From positions 930,001 to 994,000 of the forward strand of contig NZ_CP114780.1 of NCBI RefSeq assembly GCF_027359415.1: a stretch of DNA of 64,000 nt, written 5' to 3'. The notes beneath the pieces were generated by a model. That model made no database searches, was not told the DNA's origin, and saw only the letters and a list, made by a program, of their open reading frames with translations. This DNA is from Prochlorococcus marinus str. MIT 0918 (GTDB lineage: Bacteria; Cyanobacteriota; Cyanobacteriia; PCC-6307; Cyanobiaceae). Shown in pieces: positions 40,072 through 50,519 of the stretch; position 1 is the stretch's first letter, and each line of letters begins with the position of its first letter. Position numbers and translations under genes: made by a program.

Positions 40072-41367
40072 TTGATTGAACGTTACACACTCCCAGAAAT
40101 GGGACAAATCTGGACAGAGCAAGCCAAATTCCAAAGTTGGCTAGATGTTGAAATTGCTGCATGTGAGGCAAACATGCAGCTAGGGAAAATTCCTGAAAAT
40201 GCAATGAAAGAGATTCGTGAAAAAGCGAAATTCTCTCCCAAACGAATACTGGAAATTGAATCAGAAGTACGTCACGACGTGATTGCTTTTCTCACCAATT
40301 TAAATGAAAATATTGGAGATTCAGGACGGTTTATTCATTTGGGAATGACAAGCAGTGATGTACTGGATACTGGCCTCGCCTTGCAATTAAAAGCTGCTTT
40401 AAAGTTATTAATCGAAGAGATCAAAATACTAAAGCAAACAATTCTTTTAAAAGCGAAGGAACACAAAAACACAATCATGATTGGCAGGTCTCATGCTATT
40501 CATGGAGAACCAATAACTTTTGGATTTAAACTTGCTGGATGGTTAGCAGAAACAATTAGGAATCAAGAAAGACTTGAACAATTAACAAAAGAGATCTCTG
40601 TTGGACAAATCAGTGGTGCAATGGGAACTTATGCAAATACTGATCCCGAGATTGAAAGAATTGCATGTAATCATCTTGGTTTAACTCCTGATACCGCAAG
40701 CACACAAGTCATTTCAAGAGATAGGCATGCAAATTATGTTCAAATACTTGCATTAATTGGCTCCTCATTAGATAGATTTGCAACGGAAATAAGAAACCTT
40801 CAAAGAACTGATGTTCTTGAAGTAGAAGAAGGATTTGCCAAAGGACAAAAAGGTAGTTCAGCTATGCCTCACAAACGAAATCCAATTCGCAGTGAGCGTA
40901 TTAGTGGACTTGCAAGAGTGCTACGTAGTTATGTAGTTGCTTCGCTAGAAAATGTTGCTTTATGGCATGAAAGAGATATAAGTCATAGTTCAATCGAAAG
41001 AATGATGTTACCTGATACCTCTATCACACTTCACTTTATGTTGAGAGAAATGAGTGAAGTAATAAAAGATCTAGGTGTTTACAAAAATAATATGATTAAC
41101 AATATGAATATTTATGGAGGAGTAGTTTTTAGTCAACGAGTCCTTTTAGCTCTTGTAGAAAATGGTATGCAAAGAGAAGAAGCTTATCAGTTAGTACAAA
41201 AACATGCACATGCTGCTTGGAATACAGAGTCTGGTGATTTCAAAGCTAACCTTAATGCCGACAAAATAATTACTGACTTTCTATCCACTAGACAATTAAA
41301 TGATTGCTTTAGCACTGATTTACATCAAGCAAATTTAGATGTTATTTGGAATCGGCTTGGAATTTAA
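40072..41367 (+). CDS. purB: adenylosuccinate lyase
   Basis: This 431-residue protein starts at a TTG (IERYTLPEMGQIW), which fits the family N-terminus exactly. The fumarase/aspartase-superfamily signature GSSAMPHKRNPIRSERISG is at about 262, and the catalytic-base region at HLGMTSSDVLDT. It cleaves SAICAR and adenylosuccinate in purine synthesis. It is followed by the related fumarase gene. Confidence 0.95.
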   Translation: MIERYTLPEMGQIWTEQAKFQSWLDVEIAACEANMQLGKIPENAMKEIREKAKFSPKRILEIESEVRHDVIAFLTNLNENIGDSGRFIHLGMTSSDVLDTGLALQLKAALKLLIEEIKILKQTILLKAKEHKNTIMIGRSHAIHGEPITFGFKLAGWLAETIRNQERLEQLTKEISVGQISGAMGTYANTDPEIERIACNHLGLTPDTASTQVISRDRHANYVQILALIGSSLDRFATEIRNLQRTDVLEVEEGFAKGQKGSSAMPHKRNPIRSERISGLARVLRSYVVASLENVALWHERDISHSSIERMMLPDTSITLHFMLREMSEVIKDLGVYKNNMINNMNIYGGVVFSQRVLLALVENGMQREEAYQLVQKHAHAAWNTESGDFKANLNADKIITDFLSTRQLNDCFSTDLHQANLDVIWNRLGI

Positions 41368-41431
41368 CCCAAAGAAGTTTTTCAATCCCTTCATTCACAA
41401 CTAATCATTTCTGCATTCCATTGAAACCTAA

Positions 41432-42829
41432 ATGACTACATCATATCGAGAAGAACATGACAGCATTGGGACAGTAAAAGTACCATCTAGTGCCCTCTGG
41501 GGTGCTCAAACACAAAGATCCCTGATCAATTTTGCAATTGGAGAAGATAAAATTCCTTTAAAACTTATCTATGCATTAGTAATTATTAAGAAATCTGCAG
41601 CCATAGTTAACTGTGAATTAGAAGTATTATCGAAGAGTCACAAAGATCTAATCATTCATGCCTGCACTAAAATTCTTAAAGGTCTCCATGATGATCAATT
41701 TCCATTAAGTGTGTGGCAAACAGGTAGTGGCACTCAAACTAATATGAATATCAATGAGGTGATTAGTAATTTAGCATCAATAGAAAGTAGCAATCCTTTA
41801 GGGAGTCATCAACCTTTACACCCCAATGATCATATCAACCTCTCTCAATCAACAAATGATGTTTTTCCAGCAGCAATACAAATAGCTACATCCCAAGAAA
41901 TTTGCTGTACTCTCTTACCTGAGATTGATCTCGTAATTAATACTTTCGAAAAAAAGATAAATGATTGGGATCAAATTGTAAAAACTGGCCGTACTCACCT
42001 TCAAGATGCAGTCCCACTTACTCTTGGCCAAGAAGCATCAGCATGGAAAGAGCAGCTTCTTACTGCTCGAAATCGACTGAAGAAAAGTATAGATGAACTA
42101 TTGCAACTCCCCCTAGGTGGCACTGCAATAGGCACAGGGCTAAACGCTCCTTCTAAATTCGATAAAAAGATAGCACTTGAAATTGCCACTTCAACTAATC
42201 TTCCTTTCACTACGGCAAAAAATAAATTTGCCATCATGGCAAGTCATGATGGTCTGGTTCAGGTAATGTCTCAACTCAAAATGTTAGCTATTTCGCTCTT
42301 AAAAATAGTTAATGATCTTCGACTTTTATCATGTGGTCCACGAGCTGGCTTAGGAGAATTATTATTACCGGCCAATGAACCTGGGAGTTCAATAATGCCA
42401 GGTAAAATCAATCCAACACAATGCGAAGCCATGGCAATGGTTTGCACTCAAGTAATTGCACTTGACTATGGTGTGACAATGGCTGGAAGTGGCGGACATT
42501 TACAGATGAATGCCTACAAACCTCTAATCGGCTTTAATCTTCTAAAAAGCATTGATTTACTTACTAGCGCATGTAAAAGCTCAAGATTATTTATGCTAGA
42601 AGGTCTTGAACCTAATCTTAAGAATATAAACAATAATCTTCAGAAATCTTTAATGCTTGTTACTAGTTTAGCTCCAACAATCGGTTATGAAAAAGCTTCT
42701 GAAATTGCTCAATATGCTCACACAAATAACCTCACCCTTAAGGAAGCCGCAACTATCTTAGATTATGTAGGTGCAGATGTCTTTGATCAAATTGTTGACC
42801 CTAAAAAGATGACTGGATTAAATATCTAA
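41432..42829 (+). CDS. fumC: class II fumarate hydratase
   Basis: This 465-residue protein has the signature GSSIMPGKINPTQCEAM (about 317), plus QTGSGTQTNMNINEVI, QSTNDVFPAAIQIA and KTGRTHLQDAVPLTLGQE, all class II fumarase motifs. It interconverts fumarate and malate. Together with purB next door, which releases fumarate, this suggests recycling of the purine by-product. It is convergent with the helicase gene. Confidence 0.95.
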   Translation: MTTSYREEHDSIGTVKVPSSALWGAQTQRSLINFAIGEDKIPLKLIYALVIIKKSAAIVNCELEVLSKSHKDLIIHACTKILKGLHDDQFPLSVWQTGSGTQTNMNINEVISNLASIESSNPLGSHQPLHPNDHINLSQSTNDVFPAAIQIATSQEICCTLLPEIDLVINTFEKKINDWDQIVKTGRTHLQDAVPLTLGQEASAWKEQLLTARNRLKKSIDELLQLPLGGTAIGTGLNAPSKFDKKIALEIATSTNLPFTTAKNKFAIMASHDGLVQVMSQLKMLAISLLKIVNDLRLLSCGPRAGLGELLLPANEPGSSIMPGKINPTQCEAMAMVCTQVIALDYGVTMAGSGGHLQMNAYKPLIGFNLLKSIDLLTSACKSSRLFMLEGLEPNLKNINNNLQKSLMLVTSLAPTIGYEKASEIAQYAHTNNLTLKEAATILDYVGADVFDQIVDPKKMTGLNI

Positions 42830-42851
42830 TTACAAAGTAATCATACTAACA

Positions 42852-45626
42852 TCATTTTTTATTAGGTAATCTTTGAGTCGCCGGATTAAAACTACCATCA
42901 CTGCCTACAACTTGATACAAAAGATCCTCAGACTCTCTTACTGGAAAGCGGTTTAATGCTTTTAAAGCTAAAGAAGCATTGTTCTTAAGCTGATTACTAA
43001 TTGCCATGCAATAAGGGATTTGTGAAAGAAGGTCAATTGTTCGGCGTAATATCCGCACAACATCTCCTTCATCAAGAGAGGTGTTTGCAATTAATTCATC
43101 CCAAGTTGCGCCAGCTGCCCATTTTTCAACTAAACCCATAAATTCTATTTCAGACCATATTGGAATATTTAAATGATATTGTTCTTGGGTTCGTAATAAT
43201 TCACGTCGAATCCCTGAGAGATCATTTAGAGCTTCTAAAGATTCAGAGGAAGGAGGAAACCCAGACCACAGATCAGGTCGATTTACTTCTGTATTAACAG
43301 CTTGTAAAACAGCTGCTAATTGGGCTGGTTGTAATTCATCAAGGTGCCCACTCATCAGAACGAGTCCTAACCAAAGCTCATTGTCTCCTCGCAAAGCTGA
43401 AACGGTACTACCAATTTCTGTTGCTTCAAATTCTTCAAGGCATCCAAAATGTTCCAAAATCTCTAACAAAGCTAAGAAAGTCTCCCAATGACGATTAGCA
43501 CGATGATGAATCAATCTTTCTCGATCCTGTATTTCAAGTTCTAGTTCTTCAATCTTTCTGCGATGTTTCTTTAATTTTTTACGATCCCCCCAATCATGTG
43601 CAGGCAATGACACCAATTGTTCTTCTAGCGTTTTAACAAAATTTAATTGGGAAATAACTTCACTAGCGAGATCATATTGAGGTGTGCGCATATCATAAAT
43701 CTTAGCCATATTAGAAATTGCCCTAGCTAATTCCCGACTATTTTCATCACCATAATTTTTTTCGCCTAGGTGCTTAAGCGAAGGAGGAGTAACCATGTGA
43801 ATATCTAAGCAAGCTAACTCTGCATGTAAACTAACTACAGATTTACAAGGGATTAAAACCCAAACATTTTCATCAGTTAGACATAATAACAATGGGAAAG
43901 GAGTGTTCCCCTCGACCTTGTCGACGATTACTGCAGGAACAACACGTTCATTTAGTGAAGAGGTCTTTAAACTAATCAGTGTTCCAACACTGGCAAACTC
44001 CACAGCCAAAGTAAGCTCATTAGCAAGAGTTTCTGCGGCCTGCTTCTGAAGAATACGTAGCAATCTTCTTTCTTCCTTTAATCTGCCTTTACGTTTTTCA
44101 TAATCCTCAAAATCATCCCATGGTATATCCCTAGATAGATTTTGAAGTGCCCCCAATTGATTTTTTAATTTATCAACAATCTCTTCATCATCAAACAAAT
44201 CCAAACTAGCTAAATAACAACCAAAACTCCTAAGGACTAACTCTCTAGATTTCTCAAGGTCATAACGCTGTAAAAGGTTTAGAACCATTCCATAGCTTGG
44301 ACTAAATTGACTGATTAATGGATTGGCAGGACTCGTCGCTAATTGACCTGCTTCACGAACACCTTCAAAACGAGTTTGAACAGTTACAACATGTCCCTGA
44401 GAATCCAAGCCTCTTCGTCCAGCTCTGCCAGCCATCTGTAAAAATTCACTCCCCATAAGTTGCCTATGACCATTTTCCGTTCTCTTAGATAAAGAAGAGA
44501 TCACAGTACTCCGAGCTGGCATATTGATTCCCGCAGCCAAAGTCTCTGTAGCGAATACAACTTTCACTAAACCTTGTTGAAACAACTCTTCGATTAGCTC
44601 CTTCCAAGCAGGCAATACACCTGCATGATGAGCCGCAATACCTTTCTTCAAGGCCTCAACATGCGGACCTTTGCGAACTCCCTCTGGGTTATCTTGAACA
44701 TATGCATTTAATCGTTCTTCAATTTTATTTTTATCTAGTCGAGAAACCAAGTCACACGTACCATACAAATCCCTAACAGCCTTGTCGCATCCACGGCGAC
44801 TAAAAATAAAACAAATAGCAGGAAGCATATTCTGTTCGACCATTTTAGAAATAAGAAAACAGATCGAAGGAGCTTCTGGCTGCAATGGTTTAGATACTTT
44901 CCCTTTACGTCTTTTTCCTTTTGGTGGTCTCCAGATTTTGCAATTTGGATGCAGACCTGTTCGCGCATCATTTAACAAAGGGTGAAGTCCTTTAGCACTA
45001 CAGAAAGAAAAACTTAATGGGACAGGTCTGAAATCACTGAAAATCAATTCTGTAGGCCCATGAACTTGCTGAATCCAATCAGTTAATTGCCCTGCATTTG
45101 CAACGGTTGCAGAAAGTGCAATTAATTGAACAGATGAAGGACAATGAATTATCGATTCTTCCCATACTGTCCCTCTTTGAGAATCATTCATATAGTGGCA
45201 TTCGTCCAAGACAACTGTTTCTACATCAACAAGTGGATCATCACGTTCATCTGCTTCTGCATAAAGCATGTTTCGGAAAATCTCTGTGGTCATAACAGTT
45301 ACAGAAGCACCTCGATTCACACTCAAATCACCAGTCATAAGTCCAACATTTTCATAGCCAAATTGACTGCGGAAATCTCGAAGTTTTTGATTTGATAAAG
45401 CCTTTAAGGGAGTGGTATATAAAACTTTTTGCCCATGAGCAATTGCACGATAAATAGCATACTCACCAATCAATGTTTTCCCAGATCCAGTAGGGGCACT
45501 CACAACTACAGAATGTCCCTGATTTAAAGCATCAATAGCTTCTATTTGAAAATCATCCAATGGAAATGAGAAAATACTGCTTGGGTCCAAACTCTCATGC
45601 ATCAGATTAGAAGTTGTTTTACTCAC
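42852..45626 (-). CDS. Ski2/Mtr4-like DExH RNA helicase
   Basis: The 924-residue protein has superfamily 2 motifs: I APTGSGKTLIGEYAIYRA, II DECHY, III SATVAN, and VI QMAGRAGRRGLD, followed by a long helical region and a C-terminal DSHCT-like domain (residues from about 740). Cyanobacteria and plastids have such Mtr4/Ski2-like enzymes (ISE2 in plants), thought to act in RNA processing or turnover. The length is normal, and there is no frameshift. Confidence 0.9.
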   Translation of the reverse strand: MSKTTSNLMHESLDPSSIFSFPLDDFQIEAIDALNQGHSVVVSAPTGSGKTLIGEYAIYRAIAHGQKVLYTTPLKALSNQKLRDFRSQFGYENVGLMTGDLSVNRGASVTVMTTEIFRNMLYAEADERDDPLVDVETVVLDECHYMNDSQRGTVWEESIIHCPSSVQLIALSATVANAGQLTDWIQQVHGPTELIFSDFRPVPLSFSFCSAKGLHPLLNDARTGLHPNCKIWRPPKGKRRKGKVSKPLQPEAPSICFLISKMVEQNMLPAICFIFSRRGCDKAVRDLYGTCDLVSRLDKNKIEERLNAYVQDNPEGVRKGPHVEALKKGIAAHHAGVLPAWKELIEELFQQGLVKVVFATETLAAGINMPARSTVISSLSKRTENGHRQLMGSEFLQMAGRAGRRGLDSQGHVVTVQTRFEGVREAGQLATSPANPLISQFSPSYGMVLNLLQRYDLEKSRELVLRSFGCYLASLDLFDDEEIVDKLKNQLGALQNLSRDIPWDDFEDYEKRKGRLKEERRLLRILQKQAAETLANELTLAVEFASVGTLISLKTSSLNERVVPAVIVDKVEGNTPFPLLLCLTDENVWVLIPCKSVVSLHAELACLDIHMVTPPSLKHLGEKNYGDENSRELARAISNMAKIYDMRTPQYDLASEVISQLNFVKTLEEQLVSLPAHDWGDRKKLKKHRRKIEELELEIQDRERLIHHRANRHWETFLALLEILEHFGCLEEFEATEIGSTVSALRGDNELWLGLVLMSGHLDELQPAQLAAVLQAVNTEVNRPDLWSGFPPSSESLEALNDLSGIRRELLRTQEQYHLNIPIWSEIEFMGLVEKWAAGATWDELIANTSLDEGDVVRILRRTIDLLSQIPYCMAISNQLKNNASLALKALNRFPVRESEDLLYQVVGSDGSFNPATQRLPNKK

Positions 45627-45763
45627 CTCACCAACTCATCTAACTTAATCCTAATAAGTCAATTCAATATCCTAATTGAATAATTTCATCTCAAGAAAGG
45701 CAGACCAATGCAAAATATCAAGCAATCAACTTTCTTCGTTAATGTCTTAAAGATACTAGTTTC

Positions 45764-46909
45764 ATGAATAATCCCCCTAATTCAAGATTAAGAAAAATGA
45801 GGACCTGGACTCCAGGGGCCAGTCTAGGAGAACTTATTGGCCCTCTTGAGAACAAAAAAAGACTCTCATTGATTGATCTAGCTAGCAATGATTATTTAGG
45901 GCTAAGTCAAAATCCAAGGCTTATTGAAGCAGCCAGAAGAACAATGATTGAAGAAGGAGTAGGTGCTGCAGGATCCCGATTCATAACAGGCAGTCGCCCA
46001 ATACATAAAAAACTAGAAGAAGAGTTGAGTAAATGGCTGGGCTTTGAAAAAGTATTTCTTTTCCCTAGTGGATTTCAAGCCAATTTAGCTGCAGTAAGTC
46101 TTTTGGCAAATCGAAAAACAACTGTAATAACAGACAGATTGATTCATAATTCACTATTAACAGGTGTAAAAGCAAGTGGTGCAAAGTTAAAAAGATTTGC
46201 CCATAACAACCTTGAAGATCTAGAAAGATTAATCCAAAACTGTTTAAAACAAGAACAAAGTCAACCTCCTTTAGTCATTACTGAAAGTCTCTTCAGCATG
46301 GAAGGCACTAGCCCTAATCTGAAAAAGATGGCGGTCTTGTGTCAAAAATATCAAGTTATGCTTTTAGTAGATGAAGCTCATGCTCTTGGAGTAATCGGTA
46401 ATAAAGGCAAAGGACTATCTCATGAGATATCAGCTCCAATAACAATGATAAGTGGAACTTTTGGTAAAGCCTTTGGTAGTGGAGGAGCTTTTCTAGCAAC
46501 AAATCAACTACTGGGCGAAAACTTAATCCAAAAAAGTGGTGCTTTTCGTTACACCACAGCCCTTGCACCTCCTTTAGCAGGAGCTGCGCTAGAAGCATTA
46601 AACCTTATTCAAGAAAATCCAGATTGGATTACAAATCTTCAAAGGAAATCAAAATCTTTAAGATTAAAACTTTTCAAACAGGGCTGGGAAATTCCTGAAG
46701 GAAATGGACCCATAATTCCAATTATTTTTGGAAGTGATCAGGCCTCGCTGGATAAGCAACTTGAACTAGAATCAAAGGGATTATTAACCGTCGCAATAAG
46801 GCCTCCTACTGTCCCAGAAGGAAGTGCACGCCTCAGAATTGTAGTGAATAGAACTTTAAGTGAAGATACTTTGAATAAATTACTTTTTCATCTCGGGCAA
46901 AGGCAATGA
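45764..46909 (+). CDS. bioF: 8-amino-7-oxononanoate synthase
   Basis: The 381-residue PLP enzyme has LASNDYLGLSQNPRL, GSRFITGSRPIHKKLE, LLVDEAHALGVIG and the PLP lysine in SGTFGKAFGSGGAF. It condenses pimeloyl-ACP with alanine, the first step of biotin ring formation. It leads a five-gene biotin operon; its stop overlaps the next ATG by four bases. Confidence 0.94.
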   Translation: MNNPPNSRLRKMRTWTPGASLGELIGPLENKKRLSLIDLASNDYLGLSQNPRLIEAARRTMIEEGVGAAGSRFITGSRPIHKKLEEELSKWLGFEKVFLFPSGFQANLAAVSLLANRKTTVITDRLIHNSLLTGVKASGAKLKRFAHNNLEDLERLIQNCLKQEQSQPPLVITESLFSMEGTSPNLKKMAVLCQKYQVMLLVDEAHALGVIGNKGKGLSHEISAPITMISGTFGKAFGSGGAFLATNQLLGENLIQKSGAFRYTTALAPPLAGAALEALNLIQENPDWITNLQRKSKSLRLKLFKQGWEIPEGNGPIIPIIFGSDQASLDKQLELESKGLLTVAIRPPTVPEGSARLRIVVNRTLSEDTLNKLLFHLGQRQ

Positions 46910-47619
46910 ATCAAATTATTGCTATGCATGGGTGGTGCGGTGACAGTACCTTTTGGGAAAATTGGGAAGATCACTTTAAGTTAAATGGTTGGCAATGGAG
47001 AAATTCTGAAAGAGGGTATGGCCATCTCACGCCTTCAGAGCCGTTTTGGATGGTGAATGCTCAAGAAAATCATCTAACCAAAAAGGTTATTTTTTGCCAC
47101 TCACTAGGAATACATCTAATATCAAGCAAAGTCCTGAAAGAAGCCTCTCACATTGTTTTATTAAATAGTTTTAGTCGCTTTATCCCTAAAGGTAGAGAAA
47201 GTAGATCAATAAAAACCGCTCTGAATGGAATGCAAAAACATTTAAATAAAGCAACTGAAAGAGCTATGCTTTTAAAATTCATTCAAAAAGCAAATCAACC
47301 CTATAAAGAAAACTATTGGCTACCAGAACTCTTGAAAAATAGTCTCTCACCAAAAGGTCGGAAAATGCTAAGTCAGGACTTAGAGTTATTAATTAATACC
47401 AAAGGCTTGCCACCTGCCTTCCCAAAAACTGGACGAGTGCTAGTAATTAATGGAGGCAACGATCATATATTGAGCTCTGTTGCCAGATCTGAACTTTTAG
47501 ATGATTTATCAAACCACCTTAATCAGTCACCTCTGAATTGGATTATAAAAGATGAAGGACATAACATCCTTTGTATTGACTTGGTCGACAGAATAAATAA
47601 CTGGTTGAAAGCAAATTAA
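46906..47619 (+). CDS. bioK: BioK-type pimeloyl-ACP methyl ester esterase
   Basis: The 237-residue alpha/beta hydrolase has an oxyanion-side MHGWCGDSTFWENW, nucleophile serine in FCHSLGIHLISS and a catalytic histidine in DEGHNILC, with an aspartate in NGGNDHIL. Marine picocyanobacteria use BioK in place of BioH to release pimeloyl-ACP from its methyl ester. Position between bioF and bioC with overlapping ends strongly supports this role. Confidence 0.82.
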   Translation: MNQIIAMHGWCGDSTFWENWEDHFKLNGWQWRNSERGYGHLTPSEPFWMVNAQENHLTKKVIFCHSLGIHLISSKVLKEASHIVLLNSFSRFIPKGRESRSIKTALNGMQKHLNKATERAMLLKFIQKANQPYKENYWLPELLKNSLSPKGRKMLSQDLELLINTKGLPPAFPKTGRVLVINGGNDHILSSVARSELLDDLSNHLNQSPLNWIIKDEGHNILCIDLVDRINNWLKAN

Positions 47620-48374
47620 TGACTGCAAATTGGCCAAAACTTATTTTAAAAAACTTTGATAGAGCTTCCCATTCCTACAATCAAGGAGCCAGTTTGCAAA
47701 TATTTTTTTCTGACAAACTTGCAAAGTATTGTTCAAAGCAAATTATAGAACCAGGACTCTGGGTTGACTTAGGTTCTGGAACAGGTCTACTTGCAGATGC
47801 AATCGAAAAAAACAACCCTAATCAACGTGTGTTAAGAGTTGATGGTTCAAAACGCATGCTTCAACAACATTCTCATAATAAATCTACGCAGCTTTTTAAT
47901 CTCAATGATGGTTTACCAAAATGGAAAGAACCTCCTAAATTACTTGCCTCAAGTTTTACACTACATTGGTTAAACCATCCAGAAAAAAGATTAAAAGAAT
48001 GGTTCGCCGCTTTAGCTCCAGGGGGTTGGTTAGCATTAGCATTACCTGTCAAAGGAAGTTTCCCTGAGTGGCATAACGCTGCGAAACGCGCAAACGTGAC
48101 TTGCACTGCTATTACATTTCCATGTCAAAATTCTTTGCTTAAAGCAATTCCAAAAAAACATATCAAATTTCATACCGTAGAAATTTATTATCAAGAAAAG
48201 CCACGAATCACTTCCTTATTAAAACCCTTAGTACAAGTTGGTGCTCAAGCAAGTCCACACCAAATGCTTACAATTAGGGAATGGCGAAAACTTGAAGCAT
48301 CATGGTCGCTTTCAAGCAAGCGTAATTGTTTCAAATTATCCTGGTCAATACAAATCCTTTTGGCAAGAAAATGA
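47619..48374 (+). CDS. bioC: malonyl-ACP O-methyltransferase BioC
   Basis: This 251-residue SAM methyltransferase has motif I LWVDLGSGTGLLADAI (about 48) and a post-motif region LASSFTLHWLNHPEK, as in BioC (S-x-LxW). It caps malonyl-ACP with a methyl group so fatty-acid enzymes can build the pimeloyl chain. Its start shares one base with the bioK stop; its own stop overlaps bioD. Confidence 0.9.
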   Translation: MTANWPKLILKNFDRASHSYNQGASLQIFFSDKLAKYCSKQIIEPGLWVDLGSGTGLLADAIEKNNPNQRVLRVDGSKRMLQQHSHNKSTQLFNLNDGLPKWKEPPKLLASSFTLHWLNHPEKRLKEWFAALAPGGWLALALPVKGSFPEWHNAAKRANVTCTAITFPCQNSLLKAIPKKHIKFHTVEIYYQEKPRITSLLKPLVQVGAQASPHQMLTIREWRKLEASWSLSSKRNCFKLSWSIQILLARK

Positions 48375-49036
48375 AATCTCCATGTTTTCGTCTAATAGTT
48401 TGTGGAACAGATACAGATATTGGGAAGACTGTAGTCAGTAGTCTTCTAGTGCAAGGTTTAGATGCAATGTATTGGAAGCCTATTCAAAGTGGTTTAGAAA
48501 ATGGTGGTGATACAAATACAGTACGCACACTCTTAAATCTTACAAAAGATAGATTAATCCCTGAAAAATATAGGTTTAAGGCGGCAGTATCACCTCATTG
48601 GGCAGCAGAACAAGAGAATACAATAATTAAACATAAAAATATTATATTACCTTCAGTAAAAAAAACTTTGATAATAGAAATGGCTGGTGGGGTAATGGTT
48701 CCATTAACTAGAAAATATCTTCAAATTGATTTATTAAAGAATTGGATGCTCCCAGTTATTCTTGTTGCAAGAAGTGGTTTAGGCACACTCAATCACACAC
48801 TTTTAACCATTGAAGCATTAAAGAAAAGAAACATCCCAATTTTAGGACTAATCCTGAATGGTGAACTTCACAAAGACAACCCAAAAACATTAGAGCAAAT
48901 GGGAGGAGTACCAGTTATTGCTCAGTTACCAATACTAACCAAACTTTGTAGAGAAACGCTTGCCGATCAATGGATCAACCAAAATCTAGATGAAACATTT
49001 AAAAAACTTCTTGTCTCTAATCTTTCAAAACTTTAA
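48371..49036 (+). CDS. bioD: dethiobiotin synthetase
   Basis: The 221-residue protein starts at the ATG overlapping the bioC stop (ATGA), which puts the P-loop CGTDTDIGKTVVSSLL near the N-terminus as in the family; the frame extends to 48326, but that start would lie within bioC. Other motifs: YWKPIQSGLENGGDT, IEMAGGVMVPL, and a nucleotide-base region LILNGE. It forms the ureido ring of dethiobiotin from diaminopelargonate, carbon dioxide and ATP. Confidence 0.92.
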   Translation: MKSPCFRLIVCGTDTDIGKTVVSSLLVQGLDAMYWKPIQSGLENGGDTNTVRTLLNLTKDRLIPEKYRFKAAVSPHWAAEQENTIIKHKNIILPSVKKTLIIEMAGGVMVPLTRKYLQIDLLKNWMLPVILVARSGLGTLNHTLLTIEALKKRNIPILGLILNGELHKDNPKTLEQMGGVPVIAQLPILTKLCRETLADQWINQNLDETFKKLLVSNLSKL

Positions 49037-49204
49037 ATCTATAATTTTAAGCATATATGTCTCATTTCATTAGACTTTCAATATAGCTTTCATAAAAATA
49101 ATTTAGTGATTTTAAACAAATTATGGTACAGAAACAAAGGCATAGTGAATACTCTATTAGTTCTCGTGCAAGCTAACCCATTAATGGCATTATTCTTTTA
49201 GCAA

Positions 49205-50515
49205 ATGATCAAGCAAAACAACACACAAATGGATGCCTCATATACAGGGAAGTGGCACGACAATCTCTGGCCCCCATTCACTCAAATCACTTCAGCAATA
49301 GCACCTCAAACAATCAGACATGCTAAAGGGGCTCTTCTTTTCAAAGAAGATGGTACAACCTTAATTGATGCTATCAGTAGTTGGTGGGTTACTTTACATG
49401 GACATTCAGATCCATATATCGCAAAGGCCATCTATGAGCAAGCACAGACACTCGAACAAATAATCTTCGCTGATTTCACTCATCCTCAAGCAAAGCTTCT
49501 TGCAGAAAGACTAAGTCAGGCTAGTGGACTACAAAGAGTATTCTTTTCTGATAATGGATCAACTGCAGTAGAAGTAGCTTTAAAGCTTGCTATTCAATGG
49601 TGGCATAACCAGGGAGAATCTCGGCATCAAATTATTGCATTCGAAGGAGCATACCATGGCGACACATTTGGAGCCATGGCAGTTGGAGAACGCAACCTAT
49701 TTAATGAGCCATTTAACAAACTTCTTTTCCCAGTATGTAGAGTTCCTTGGCCATCAACATGGTGGGGCGACTATGAGGTTGAAAACAGAGAAAAAAAGGC
49801 ACTTGACCATCTAGAAACCCTTCTGGAGGTACCAACTGCTGCAGTTATCATCGAACCACTAATTCAAGGCGCTGGAGGCATGAAAATGGTGAGGCCTGAA
49901 TTTTTGCAAAAAGTTCAGCAAGTTGTTCGTCAATCAAATGCACTGCTTATCGCTGATGAGGTGATGGTTGGGTTTGGAAGGAGTGGGTCTTTATTTGCTT
50001 CTCAGCGTGCAGAGATTTTCCCCGATATTATGGCTTTTTCAAAAGGACTAACAGGAGGGTTCCTCCCCATGGGTGTAACAATGGCAAGTAAAAAAATATT
50101 TGAAAACTTTTTGGGAGATGATCCCAAAAAAACTTTTTGGCATGGTCACAGTTTTACAGCTAATCCTCTTGGTTGTGCCGCTGCAAATGCAAGCCTAGAC
50201 CTTCTAGAAGCCAACCCAAATTCTTACCTCAATTTTGAACATCGACATCTACCCTTCTTAAAAGATATTTCAAAGCATCCAAAGGTAACAAAAGTCAGAC
50301 TAACCGGTACAATCGCAGCCTTTGAATTGAAGACAGATGAGAGTAATGGCTACCTAAATGTAGCCGGTAAAAACATCAAAGCCTATGCATTACAACATAA
50401 TGTATTCATCAGGCCATTAGGGAATGTAATTTATCTTTTACCTCCTCTTTGTATTGAAGATTCTCAATTAGAACATTGTTATCATGTTATCAAAAAAAGT
50501 CTTGACTGTTTCTAA
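49205..50515 (+). CDS. bioA: adenosylmethionine-8-amino-7-oxononanoate aminotransferase
   Basis: The 436-residue class III aminotransferase has HDNLWPPFTQI, VFFSDNGSTAVEVALKLA, AYHGDTFGAMAVGERN, LIADEVMVGFGRSGSLFA and the PLP lysine in AFSKGLTGG. It makes diaminopelargonate. It is the last gene of the run and has a 168-base gap before it, so it may also have its own promoter. The ATG at 49229 is an alternative start. bioB is not in the window. Confidence 0.94.
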   Translation: MIKQNNTQMDASYTGKWHDNLWPPFTQITSAIAPQTIRHAKGALLFKEDGTTLIDAISSWWVTLHGHSDPYIAKAIYEQAQTLEQIIFADFTHPQAKLLAERLSQASGLQRVFFSDNGSTAVEVALKLAIQWWHNQGESRHQIIAFEGAYHGDTFGAMAVGERNLFNEPFNKLLFPVCRVPWPSTWWGDYEVENREKKALDHLETLLEVPTAAVIIEPLIQGAGGMKMVRPEFLQKVQQVVRQSNALLIADEVMVGFGRSGSLFASQRAEIFPDIMAFSKGLTGGFLPMGVTMASKKIFENFLGDDPKKTFWHGHSFTANPLGCAAANASLDLLEANPNSYLNFEHRHLPFLKDISKHPKVTKVRLTGTIAAFELKTDESNGYLNVAGKNIKAYALQHNVFIRPLGNVIYLLPPLCIEDSQLEHCYHVIKKSLDCF

Positions 50516-50519
50516 ATAT

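Noticed and set aside
48326-48370. Upstream start for bioD
   Set aside because: It would lie inside bioC and add 15 residues before the P-loop; the ATGA overlap start fits the family.
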